DNA from: an uncultured Clostridia bacterium
GTDB taxonomy: Bacteria > Bacillota_A > Clostridia > Christensenellales > Aristaeellaceae
Assembly (NCBI GenBank): GCA_945871545.1
Contig: CAMBWJ010000017.1
Location: 1 to 14,242, forward strand
Direction of reading: 5' to 3'
Length of the DNA: 14,242 nucleotides
Under the pieces are notes generated by a model. That model worked only from the letters and a program-made list of their open reading frames with translations. It did not search any database and was not told the DNA's origin. Each line of letters starts with the position of its first letter. Position 1 is the stretch's first letter. The translations under genes were made by a program, and so were the position numbers. Below are positions 1 through 7,149 of the stretch, piece after piece.

Positions 1-1
1 C

Positions 2-187
2 CGGGAACTGATCTGGCAGGGTTCCGCCTACGGCTGGCCTTCCCTTGTCTGCATCATTTTTCTCTTGAGTGGAATCCAGCTGTTCTGCATGGGCATACAG
101 GGACAATACATCTCCAAAACCTACATGGAGACCAAAAACAGGCCGAAATATCTCATAAAGGAGCAAAGTGAGGACAATGACGAATAA
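2..187 (+). CDS. Polyprenyl-phosphate glycosyltransferase (GtrB/CsbB-like GT2), C-terminal fragment
   Basis: Only the last 61 codons are in the window; the gene starts upstream. The tail has one hydrophobic segment (residues about 13-32 of the fragment), then GIQGQYISKTYMETKNRPKY. That matches the conserved C-terminal end of GtrB/ArnC/CsbB-type family 2 glycosyltransferases (typically GxxGEYxGRxYxExKxRPxY), just after the second membrane helix. Proteins of this family move a sugar from a nucleotide donor onto undecaprenyl phosphate at the inner face of the membrane. The stop lies inside the start of the next gene (11-nt overlap with the ATG at 177), so the two are probably translationally coupled. 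The next gene encodes a YfhO-like GT-C protein, the known partner of CsbB in Bacillus lipoteichoic-acid glycosylation. The sugar cannot be told, because the catalytic domain is missing. Confidence 0.8.
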   Translation, partial: RELIWQGSAYGWPSLVCIIFLLSGIQLFCMGIQGQYISKTYMETKNRPKYLIKEQSEDNDE

Positions 188-2549
188 AGCGACGGCGCTT
201 CGGCGCTATCTATTGCACTTTATGGCATTTTTGCTGCCTGCTGTTTTGCTTCTCATCATGTTCCGGGCGCTTGGCTTTTATCCCTTTGGGGAAGAATCCC
301 TGCTGATTATGGACATGAACGGCCAGTATGTCCATTTCTTCGCATCCCTGAAGGATCTGGTTTCCGGCGACAGCAGCCTGTTCTTTTCCTGGGCAAAGGG
401 GATGGGTCAGAACTATATCGGCCTGTTTGCCTATTATCTGGCGAGTCCGTTCTCATTTATCACGCTGTTTTTTGACAATGAGATTCTACCGCTCGGCATC
501 CTTGTGCTGACCGTTCTGAAGATTTCCCTCTGTGGATTTACCTTTTCGGTCTATCTCAGCAGGGCTTTTGATGAAAACCGCACTTTCAAGCTGTTTTTTA
601 CCTCCTGCTATGCCCTGATGAGCTATAATCTGGTCTATTCCCTCTCGCTGATGTGGCTGGATGGGGTGATCTATCTTCCCATCATCCTGCTCGGCATCGA
701 ATCCATCATCAAGGGAAAAAAACCGGTTCTGTTCATCGTCAGCATCACGCTGATGTTCCTGTCCAACTATTATATTTCCTATTCGGTTGCGATCTTCTGC
801 GTGCTGTATTATTTTTACCGCTGGTTCTCGCTGAACCGGATGAACGACGGCAGGGCGCTTTTCAAAAATCTGCTGAAAATGGCGCTCTCCGCTCTTGCGG
901 GAATCGGCCTTTCCGTGTGGTTGCTCATTCCGACGGTTCTTGACCTGGCCACGCGGGGAAAAGGATACCAGAACGCCAATACCTTTAATTTTTCCTTCTG
1001 GGAGATCATAAAAAAATTTACGCCCTGGTATTACGACAGCATTACCAACAGCGGTTTGCCTGCGATCTTCTGCGGCGTCGGCGTTCTGCTGCTTGCCATT
1101 GCGTTCTTCTTCAACAAAGAAATCCGCCCCAAGGTGCGGCTGATGGCCGGCGGCATTTTTGCCGTCTTTTTCCTCAGCTTTTGGATCGTGCCGGTGGATG
1201 AATTCTGGCACGGGATGCAGGCCCCGAACTGGTTCCCCTACCGGTATGCATTTTTGTTCAGCTTCTTTCTGATTCTGACCGCCTATTTTCAGTTCAGGAA
1301 TATGGAATTCCGCTTCAGGCCCTTGCTCCGGGAGGGAATTTCTGTTGTTTTGATCCTGCTGGTCTGTGTGAATCTGTATTTCAACTCTGTGGCAATGATT
1401 GAGGGGCTTGACAGGCAGTTCCGCTATGCGGACATCTCGCAGTACCAGGAATTCTATCGGCAGACCGAAGCCGCATTGTCGAATGTCCCGGCGGATCAGG
1501 AGATGTGCCGGATCGAAAAAGACTACGAGTATTCCAAAAATGACGCCCTGCTGTTCGGCTACAACGGCGTCAGCCATTATTCCTCTACCCACATCAGCCA
1601 GCTCAATACGTTTACCAGGGAGCTGGGCTTTACGCAAGGCTTTTTATGGAATTCTCATCTGGGTTCAACGCCCGTCACCGACAGCCTGTTTAACGTCAAA
1701 TACATCCTGGCAAAAAATGCGATGAGCGAGCTCGTCACCCCGCTCGGCACCTATGATGACGTCACCGTGTATCGGAATGATTATTGCCTGCCGATCGGCT
1801 TTGCGATTCAGGGGGAACCAAACAGCGATTATCAGAACGCAGATGATCCTTTTGTGAATCAGAACGAGCTCCTCAATGCGCTGTGCGGCCTGGATGGCCA
1901 GGCGTTCCGGCCCATCGAATTTGGAGAGAGCATTTCAGACGACGGCACAGAAGTGGTATACCGCTTCATCGCGCAAAACAAGGCGCCCGTTTATCTCTAT
2001 ATGCGCGACGGACAGGCCTATGCAAGCGTTACCGTAAACGGAGAGTATGTCGCACCCTATTTCAGCAGTGAAACAAGGGGCATTCTGTACATCGGCCGCT
2101 TCAGCAGCGGCGAACCCGTTGAGATCAAAGTGAATTCCACCAGTTCCAGCGCCCTGGAGATCAGCAAAACCTACTTGTACGACATCGACAGCGATTATTT
2201 CGCCCAGAGCATAGAGAAGCTGCAAACAGAGGGCTTTTACGATACCCAGCAGGTAAGCAACGGATTGAATGCCCGGATCAAGACCGACGGCAGCAGGATG
2301 TGCTTTACCTCAATCCCCTACGCAAAGGGCTTCACGGTCAAGGTAAACGGACAAGCGGCCGAGACCTTTGCCTATGCCGACACCTTCCTGGCGTTTTCGG
2401 TTCCCGCCGGAGAGAGCAGTGTGGAGATCCGCTTTGTCTCGCCGGGATTCAGGATCGGACTGATCGTGTCAGTGCTGACGGCGGTGATTCTGCTGAGTCT
2501 GTGGATTGTCACAATGCGAAAGCAGAGAAGGGCCTGTAAAAACCTGTAA
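177..2549 (+). CDS. yfhO: YfhO family membrane glycosyltransferase (GT-C fold)
   Basis: Integral membrane protein of 790 aa from the ATG at 177; a GTG at 168 would add three residues. The 3' end of the preceding gene serves as leader: AAGGAG at 158-163 is 13 nt from the ATG, and GTGAGG lies closer, so the start is ambiguous. After a first membrane helix (about 15-32) comes the family signature: D46 and Q50 in MDMNGQYVHFF, W72 followed by GMGQN, then YYLASPFSF near 86-94. About a dozen hydrophobic helices fill residues 15-410. A large, mostly polar extracytoplasmic domain (about 415-750) with beta-rich character follows, then a last helix (about 755-778) and a basic tail. YfhO proteins take sugars from undecaprenyl-phosphate carriers outside the membrane and transfer them to envelope polymers (lipoteichoic acid in Bacillus). 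The overlapping GtrB-like gene upstream fits a donor and transferase pair. The polymer and sugar are unknown. Confidence 0.88.
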   Translation: MTNKATALRRYLLHFMAFLLPAVLLLIMFRALGFYPFGEESLLIMDMNGQYVHFFASLKDLVSGDSSLFFSWAKGMGQNYIGLFAYYLASPFSFITLFFDNEILPLGILVLTVLKISLCGFTFSVYLSRAFDENRTFKLFFTSCYALMSYNLVYSLSLMWLDGVIYLPIILLGIESIIKGKKPVLFIVSITLMFLSNYYISYSVAIFCVLYYFYRWFSLNRMNDGRALFKNLLKMALSALAGIGLSVWLLIPTVLDLATRGKGYQNANTFNFSFWEIIKKFTPWYYDSITNSGLPAIFCGVGVLLLAIAFFFNKEIRPKVRLMAGGIFAVFFLSFWIVPVDEFWHGMQAPNWFPYRYAFLFSFFLILTAYFQFRNMEFRFRPLLREGISVVLILLVCVNLYFNSVAMIEGLDRQFRYADISQYQEFYRQTEAALSNVPADQEMCRIEKDYEYSKNDALLFGYNGVSHYSSTHISQLNTFTRELGFTQGFLWNSHLGSTPVTDSLFNVKYILAKNAMSELVTPLGTYDDVTVYRNDYCLPIGFAIQGEPNSDYQNADDPFVNQNELLNALCGLDGQAFRPIEFGESISDDGTEVVYRFIAQNKAPVYLYMRDGQAYASVTVNGEYVAPYFSSETRGILYIGRFSSGEPVEIKVNSTSSSALEISKTYLYDIDSDYFAQSIEKLQTEGFYDTQQVSNGLNARIKTDGSRMCFTSIPYAKGFTVKVNGQAAETFAYADTFLAFSVPAGESSVEIRFVSPGFRIGLIVSVLTAVILLSLWIVTMRKQRRACKNL

Positions 2550-2569
2550 TACTTCCATTGCAACAATTG

Positions 2570-2612
2570 AATCCCGCCCGAACCTCTGTTCTACCGTGGC
2601 CCGGGCGGGATT
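2570..2612 (+). terminator. 11-bp inverted repeat after yfhO, possible terminator
   Basis: AATCCCGCCCG (2570-2580) is perfectly complementary to CGGGCGGGATT (2602-2612), with a 21-nt loop, starting 21 nt after the yfhO stop. The following bases, GCTTTGCC, are a poor U-tract and the loop is large. Termination is therefore likely but weak, or the hairpin may protect the mRNA 3' end. Confidence 0.5.
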
Positions 2613-2761
2613 GCTTTGCCTGGCAGGATCGCCCTGCCCTGCAATTGCGGGAGGTGGAGCGTGACGCCGCCGGAGCTTGTGCCCGGGTTCCGGTCATTGC
2701 GTGGATGGTTGTCGATCAGCAGTTCCTGCGTCGGTTTCTTCTGACTATGCGATTTGTGCCC

Positions 2762-2790
2762 TTCCCTTTTCAACGGTTCTGCGCTATAAT
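2762..2790 (+). promoter_or_regulatory. Possible sigma-A promoter for the glycosidase gene
   Basis: A perfect TATAAT lies at 2785-2790, 114 nt before the ATG at 2905. With a 17-nt spacer the -35 would be TTCCCT (2762-2767), which is poor, and there is no extended TGn. Only the -10 element is convincing. Confidence 0.35.
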
Positions 2791-2904
2791 CCTTTCTGGA
2801 CAAAGCTTCTCTCCCTCAGGTTGTGGATTGCTGCATTTTACCTGTTTGAGCCTGCTTTATCTCTCTCCATGTTTGATTTCCAGCATAAATGTGAGGAATA
2901 CACG

Positions 2905-5019
2905 ATGTCTGACCTGTATCAGAAGACCTATCGCGGCTATCTGGTGGACCATCACACGCCGGATCTGCCGGGCATCAGCCTTGAAAAGCTGCACGCTGCG
3001 GAGTGGGAGCGCTTCATCGAGGAGGCGAACCTGGATCACCTCATGCTGTACTGCAAGGACCACTGGGGGTACAGCTACTACGACACGGCCATCGGAAAGA
3101 AGCACCCCGCCCTGGGCGAGCGCGACTGGGTGCGGGAGCTGGTGCCGGTGCTGCGCAGGCGCGGGATCGAGTTCACGGCCTACTACTGCTTTGAATACGA
3201 TTCCTACGCGCCCAAGGCGCATCCGGAGTGGAGCACCATCAACCGCGACGGCGTACCGCTGGTCTGCGGCATGCCCACCAACTCCAGCAACGCCCGCTGG
3301 GGCATGCCCTGCTACGAGACGGACTACCGCGCCTACATCCTCGGCCAGCTGCGGGAGATCGTGGAGCGCTTTCACCCCGACAGCCTGTTCATCGACATCT
3401 TCGGAAAGTCCATGTGCTACTGCGAGACCTGCCTCAGGCGCTTTCAGGAGCGCTTCGGCTACGACGCGCCGCGCACGGACGCGGAGCTGATGGCGAGGAA
3501 CGAGGATCTGGTGGAATTCCTGGACGAGAGCGCCGCGCGGATGCTGGAGGACGTAAAGAAGGTCGTCAAGGCCATCGACCCGGAGCTTGCGCTGACGGTG
3601 AACTTCGCTGCGCACTATCCCAAGCACATCCGCGACGGGCTGGACTACATGTACACCGAGCCCTGGGCCGGGAACTGGCTCTCCGGGGCCTACGCCCGGG
3701 ACACCTCCGGCGGAAAGCCCGTGCAGCTGGGCCCCGGCAACGTGTCCCGGGTGTACAACTACGAGAACGTCAACCTCTACAAGCTCGCCACCGCGGAGAT
3801 CGCCGCCCAGGGCTGCCACGTGTTTCTGTACAGCGAATCCCTGCGCACGGACGGTTCGCTGGAGATGGAGGAGGCGCGGCGCATCGGCGCGGCCTACCGC
3901 GAGGTGGAGAAGTTCCAGCCGTATCTGGAAAACCGCAGCGTCTATGCGGAGATCGGCGTCGTGCAGAGCGACCTGGCCGACGCGCTGCGGGTGGATCAGC
4001 CCATGCCCATGCGCTCCATCAGCCGCGCGCTGACCAGCGGCCTGCACCGCCAGGCGATCCTCGGCGCGATGCAGATGTGCGATTACGCAAAGCTCCCCTG
4101 GAGGATCCTCCCGGACACGGAACTGCGCGAGGAGGCGCTGCGGGGGCTGAAAATGCTGATCCTGCCCAACGTGTTCCACATCGGCGATGCGGCCGCAGAG
4201 CTGCTGCGCAGGTTCGTGGAGCAGGGCGGCGTGCTGCTGCTCTCCGGTGAGAACGGCGTATTGGATGCAAGGGGCAACGCCCTTGACGACTTCGCGCTGG
4301 CGGAGCTGATGGGCTGCCACTTCGAGGGGAAGGACGAGACCTATCGCAAGAACAAGTGGTGCGGCTACATCCGTCCGGGCGACGATGCGATCTGGAGGCA
4401 TGCGCCCAAGACCACACCGCCGGTGGAGGGCTATCAGCTCAGGCTTCGCCCGGACGGCGCGGCGGCGCTGGGCAGCTTCATCGATCCCGCGGTGAAGCTG
4501 AGTCCCACCGAGTGGATCAACTGGGGCAATCCCCAGCCGGGTCGGGAGAACGGCTTCCCGGCGATCTGCGAAAACCGCGTGGGCGCGGGATATGTGGTCA
4601 CGCTGGGCTTCGACATGTGCACCATGTTCCCCGGCGCGTACCCCTGGCTGCGCACGCTGATCTGCGACCTGACGGAGAAATACATCGCGCCGGGCGTGGC
4701 GCTGCGCACGGAGCTGCGGGATGTGCTGGAGCTGTCCTTCTACCGTCAGACCGACGGCGGCGGGCTGATCGTGCACGAGATCTCCGCCATGGCAAGGCTC
4801 TCCGGCGGCGCGACAACCCCCATTCCGGGCGGCGTGCTGGAGATCTCCGACGCGCTGGGCCGGGTGCGCGAGGCCGTGCAGGTCTACCCGGAGGAGCGGA
4901 AGCTGGCGGTGCGCCGGGATGGGGCGCGGGGCGTCTTCTGCATTGCTCTGGGCGATGTGGAGATGCACAACATCTTCAGAATCTCGCTGGAAACGGAAGA
5001 AACTGCGTCTGCCGAATAA
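2905..5019 (+). CDS. Glycoside-hydrolase-like protein (GHL6-type barrel with beta-galactosidase trimerisation-like domain)
   Basis: Protein of 704 aa starting at the ATG at 2905, chosen because GTGAGGA at 2891-2897 sits 7 nt upstream. There is no signal peptide, so it is probably cytoplasmic. Residues about 5-340 look like an alpha-amylase/GH42-like TIM barrel of the hypothetical glycosyl hydrolase 6 type: HLMLYCKDHWGYSYY (45-59), TAYYCFEYD (91-99), LFIDIFGKSMCYCETC (161-176) and YMYTEPWAG (248-256). D164 and E252 lie at strand ends and are candidate active-site acids (inference). The C-x-C-x2-C cluster at 171-176 is common in this group and may bind metal. Residues about 345-560 resemble the glutamine-amidotransferase-like trimerisation domain of GH42 beta-galactosidases (LKMLILPN, then FVEQGGVLLLSGE). 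Residues about 600-704 look like a beta-sandwich. It is often annotated as beta-galactosidase or alpha-fucosidase, but I cannot assign the substrate. It stands alone between terminators and is more GC-rich than yfhO. Confidence 0.75.
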   Translation: MSDLYQKTYRGYLVDHHTPDLPGISLEKLHAAEWERFIEEANLDHLMLYCKDHWGYSYYDTAIGKKHPALGERDWVRELVPVLRRRGIEFTAYYCFEYDSYAPKAHPEWSTINRDGVPLVCGMPTNSSNARWGMPCYETDYRAYILGQLREIVERFHPDSLFIDIFGKSMCYCETCLRRFQERFGYDAPRTDAELMARNEDLVEFLDESAARMLEDVKKVVKAIDPELALTVNFAAHYPKHIRDGLDYMYTEPWAGNWLSGAYARDTSGGKPVQLGPGNVSRVYNYENVNLYKLATAEIAAQGCHVFLYSESLRTDGSLEMEEARRIGAAYREVEKFQPYLENRSVYAEIGVVQSDLADALRVDQPMPMRSISRALTSGLHRQAILGAMQMCDYAKLPWRILPDTELREEALRGLKMLILPNVFHIGDAAAELLRRFVEQGGVLLLSGENGVLDARGNALDDFALAELMGCHFEGKDETYRKNKWCGYIRPGDDAIWRHAPKTTPPVEGYQLRLRPDGAAALGSFIDPAVKLSPTEWINWGNPQPGRENGFPAICENRVGAGYVVTLGFDMCTMFPGAYPWLRTLICDLTEKYIAPGVALRTELRDVLELSFYRQTDGGGLIVHEISAMARLSGGATTPIPGGVLEISDALGRVREAVQVYPEERKLAVRRDGARGVFCIALGDVEMHNIFRISLETEETASAE

Positions 5020-5054
5020 TCCCGCGCAGTTTCCTGTCCTGGGAGTGATATGTG

Positions 5055-5091
5055 AAGCGGCGACTGTCCGTAGTGGGCAGCCGCCGCTTTT
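5055..5091 (+). terminator. Rho-independent terminator of the glycosidase gene
   Basis: GCGGCGACTGTCC (5057-5069) pairs with GGGCAGCCGCCGC (5075-5087) around a 5-nt loop, with one A/C mismatch and one G-U pair. AA before the stem pairs with the start of the TTTT run (5088-5091) after it. The hairpin begins 35 nt after the stop at 5019. Geometry and T-run fit an intrinsic terminator. Confidence 0.8.
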
Positions 5092-5173
5092 CAAGCGCCA
5101 TATCGCATCGTCCCGGCGTGCGAAAAGCTCCGGCTTGGCCCAGATATTCCGTTCCCAGCCTCCCCTCACGCCC

Positions 5174-5204
5174 AAAATTTTTCAGAGTTTTTTCGCTTTT
5201 TTTT
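5174..5204 (+). promoter_or_regulatory. Phased A/T-tracts upstream of accDA (curved DNA or UP-like element)
   Basis: A4T5 (5174-5182), T6 (5188-5193) and T8 (5197-5204) follow one another, with T-runs starting at 5178, 5188 and 5197, about one helical turn apart. Such phasing bends DNA, and AT-rich tracts upstream of promoters can bind the RNA polymerase alpha C-terminal domain. The stretch contrasts with its GC-rich surroundings. The regulatory role is inferred. Confidence 0.35.
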
Positions 5205-5249
5205 GCTGGTTTACTCGATATTTTCAAACGGAGGGCATAAAATTATTAA

Positions 5250-5342
5250 ATGTTGGATTTGTGCCGTATGAACCCGCGCCGGAAGCGCAGGTGCCGCGGC
5301 ACACTGCCAGTCTGGACGAATATACGGGTGAAAAACGGATGA
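5250..5342 (+). CDS. Possible 30-aa basic leader peptide coupled to accDA
   Basis: An ATG at 5250 opens a 30-codon frame that ends in TGA at 5340-5342, giving an ATGA overlap with the accDA ATG at 5339. The peptide begins MLDLCRMNPRRKRRCRG and is strongly basic. The best Shine-Dalgarno in the area, GGAGGG at 5230-5235, lies 14 nt before this ATG, which is longer than ideal, while accDA itself has only a weak GGGTGAAA-like sequence. The arrangement would suit translational coupling or a leader peptide. I recognise no family. It may equally be a chance reading frame. Confidence 0.3.
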   Translation: MLDLCRMNPRRKRRCRGTLPVWTNIRVKNG

Positions 5343-7045
5343 TCGCATTCTGGAAGAGAAATCGCTCCGGCGCGAATTATGCCACTGGAACGGAGTGCAC
5401 GCTGGAGCCGGGCCGCAGGAGCGTAACCTGCCCCGGATGCAAGGCGGTCTATGGGGCGGCGGAGGCCGCTGCCCAGGGCTACGTCTGCCCGGACTGCGGC
5501 AGCTACATGCCGGTGGGCGCGCGCGAGCGCCTGCGCATGGTGCTGGACGAGGCGGCCTTCGAGCCGTGGTTCGAGGAGATCGGCACCTGCGATCCGCTGA
5601 AGACCCCGGGCTACCCCCAGAAGCTGGATGCGGCGCGGGAAAAGAGCGGCAGCAGCGAGGCGGTGACCATCGGCCACGGCCACATCGGCGGCTTCGAGGC
5701 GGTGGTCGGCGTGTGCGATCCGAACTTCATGATCGGCAGCATGGGCCACTGCATGGGTGAGCGCATTACGCTTGCCTTTGAGCGTGCGACGGAGCGCAGG
5801 CTCCCGGTGGTGCTGTTCTGCTGCTCCGGCGGCGCGCGCATGCAGGAGGGAATCATCTCGCTGATGCAGATGGAAAAGACGGCGGCAGCGGTTCGCCGCC
5901 ACTCGGAGGCCGGGCTGTTCTACTGCGCGGTGCTGACCGACCCCACCATGGGCGGCGTGACGGCCAGCTTCGCCATGCTGGGCGACGTGATTCTGGCGGA
6001 GCCCCACGCGCGCGTGGGCTTTGCGGGCCCGCGGGTGATCCAGCAGACCATCGGCAGCAGCCTGCCGGAGGGCTTCCAGACGGCGGAGTTTCTGCTGGAG
6101 CACGGCATGGCGGACGGCGTAGTGGAGCGCAGCGAGCTGAAGGAAGAACTGCGCTACCTGCTCAGCATCCATCCCGCGCCCCAGGACGGCCCCGCACTGC
6201 GGGTGCTCGCGCCGGCGGAGCGCCACTTCGATTTCGACGGCGACGAGCTGTACCGCCATCGCAGGCCGACGGCCTGGGAGAAAGTCAGGCTCTGCCGCAG
6301 CGGCGAGCGCGCCACGGCGATGGACTACATCTCCCGCATTTTCACCGACTTCCGCGAGCTCCACGGCGACCGCTGCTTCGGAGACGATCAGGCGCTGGTG
6401 GGCGGCCTCGCCTTCATCGGACGGCATCCGGTGACGGTGCTGGCGGACATGCGCGGCAAGACCCTGCAGGAGCGCGTGCAGCGCAACTTCGGCATGCCCA
6501 AGCCCGAGGGCTACCGCAAGGCGGTGCGGCTGATGCAGCAGGCGGAGAAGTTCCACCGCCCGGTGATCAGCTTCATCAACACCTCGGGCGCGTTCTGCGG
6601 CATCGACGCGGAGGAGCGCGGCCAGGGCGAGGCCATCGCGCGCTCGATTCAGACCATGGCCGCTCTCAAGGTGCCCACGCTGTGCATCTTCGTGGGCGAG
6701 GGCGGCAGCGGCGGCGCGCTGGCGACGGCGGTGGGCAACGAGGTCTGGATGCTGGAGAACGCCACCTACGCCATCCTCTCGCCGGAGGGCTACTCCTCAA
6801 TCCTGTGGAAGACCGAGAGCCGCGCGGAGGAGGCCGCCAACCTCATGAAGCTGACGGCGCAGGATCTGGCCGAGCTGCACGTCATCGACCGCATCATCCC
6901 CGAATTCGGCGGCGCGACGGAGGAGACCGTGGATCGCATCGCCCGCATCATGCGCCGCGGCATTCTGGATTTCGTGAAGCGCTACCGCTACATGTCCGGC
7001 GAGGACGTCGAAAAGGAGCGCTACGAGCGCTTCCGGAAGTTCTGA
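5339..7045 (+). CDS. accDA: Acetyl-CoA carboxylase carboxyltransferase, fused beta (AccD) and alpha (AccA) subunits
   Basis: Fusion of 568 aa that carries out the second half-reaction of acetyl-CoA carboxylase, moving the carboxyl group from biotin on AccB to acetyl-CoA to give malonyl-CoA for fatty acid synthesis in the cytoplasm. The AccD part (about 28-280) begins with a complete zinc ribbon, C31, C34, C50 and C53. It continues with CCSGGARMQEG (161-171), GGVTASFAMLGD (205-216) and VGFAGPRVIQQTI (226-238). The AccA part (about 312-545) has ELHGDRCFGDD, NFGMPKPEGYRKA (383-395), AEERGQGEAIA (424-434), GEGGSGGALA (453-462) and SPEGYSSILWK (481-491). The usual AccA helical N-terminus is largely missing and a linker of about 40 residues takes its place. 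The start at 5339 fits the usual AccD N-terminus, although its ribosome binding site is weak. AccB, AccC and fab genes are not in the window. A strong terminator follows. Confidence 0.93.
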   Translation: MIAFWKRNRSGANYATGTECTLEPGRRSVTCPGCKAVYGAAEAAAQGYVCPDCGSYMPVGARERLRMVLDEAAFEPWFEEIGTCDPLKTPGYPQKLDAAREKSGSSEAVTIGHGHIGGFEAVVGVCDPNFMIGSMGHCMGERITLAFERATERRLPVVLFCCSGGARMQEGIISLMQMEKTAAAVRRHSEAGLFYCAVLTDPTMGGVTASFAMLGDVILAEPHARVGFAGPRVIQQTIGSSLPEGFQTAEFLLEHGMADGVVERSELKEELRYLLSIHPAPQDGPALRVLAPAERHFDFDGDELYRHRRPTAWEKVRLCRSGERATAMDYISRIFTDFRELHGDRCFGDDQALVGGLAFIGRHPVTVLADMRGKTLQERVQRNFGMPKPEGYRKAVRLMQQAEKFHRPVISFINTSGAFCGIDAEERGQGEAIARSIQTMAALKVPTLCIFVGEGGSGGALATAVGNEVWMLENATYAILSPEGYSSILWKTESRAEEAANLMKLTAQDLAELHVIDRIIPEFGGATEETVDRIARIMRRGILDFVKRYRYMSGEDVEKERYERFRKF

Positions 7046-7051
7046 GCGGAA

Positions 7052-7094
7052 ACAGGCATGACCACCCGTCAGTCAGGTGGTCATGTCTGTTTTA
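7052..7094 (+). terminator. Strong terminator of accDA, probably bidirectional
   Basis: ACAGGCATGACCACC (7052-7066) pairs with GGTGGTCATGTCTGT (7076-7090) with one non-Watson-Crick position around a 9-nt loop, followed by TTTTAT. It starts 7 nt after the accDA stop. On the minus strand the stem is followed by TTTCC, so it can also stop transcripts of the convergent kinase gene. Confidence 0.88.
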
Positions 7095-7107
7095 TACCGA
7101 CAGCACA

Positions 7108-7140
7108 ATCCCTCCGCGTCGCTGCGGAGGGATCTTTCTG
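7108..7140. terminator. Second hairpin between convergent accDA and kinase genes
   Basis: ATCCCTCCGC (7108-7117) and GCGGAGGGAT (7124-7133) form a perfect 10-bp stem with a 6-nt loop. On the plus strand CTTTCTG follows, a modest U-tract. On the minus strand, where it lies 16 nt past the kinase stop, the following TGTGCTGT is weak. It probably acts with the neighbouring hairpin to insulate the two convergent units. Confidence 0.6.
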
Positions 7141-7149
7141 TATCCATGC

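Larger units (their letters stand above)
2550..2904 (+). other. 355-nt intergenic region between yfhO and the glycosidase gene
   Basis: I see no convincing gene here. It holds an 11-bp inverted repeat just after yfhO (2570-2612), a GC-rich stretch to about 2700, then a more mixed pyrimidine-rich stretch with a TATAAT at 2785-2790. The downstream reading frame is open back through part of this region, but without a ribosome binding site or recognisable protein sequence. An in-frame ATG at 2869 would add only 12 residues to the glycosidase and has no Shine-Dalgarno sequence. Confidence 0.6.
5020..5338 (+). other. 319-nt intergenic region before accDA: terminator, T-tracts, leader reading frame
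   Basis: It contains, in order, the terminator of the glycosidase gene (5055-5091), a stretch to about 5170 where I see nothing, phased T-tracts (5174-5204), GGAGGG at 5230-5235 and a 30-codon reading frame ending on the accDA start codon. I could not place a convincing -35/-10 pair: TTTACT (5210-5215) and TAAAAT (5238-5243) are 22 nt apart, which is too far. Confidence 0.55.

Noticed and set aside
486..1637. 383-codon frame on the minus strand inside yfhO
   Set aside because: Low-complexity His/Gln/Arg-rich translation with no recognisable domain, against a clear YfhO protein on the plus strand.
2857..5175. Long open frame of 772 codons antisense to the glycosidase gene
   Set aside because: It is a mirror of a GC-rich gene with strong codon bias. 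The protein is rich in His, Arg, Ala and Gly without domain motifs, and the plus strand has clear conserved motifs and a ribosome binding site.
5261..5338. Upstream in-frame GTG at 5261 as accDA start, adding 26 residues
   Set aside because: No Shine-Dalgarno at proper distance, and the added residues do not resemble an AccD N-terminus, whereas MIAFWKRNR at 5339 does.
5246..6556. 436-codon minus-strand frame over the AccD part
   Set aside because: Antisense shadow of a conserved gene, with no motifs.
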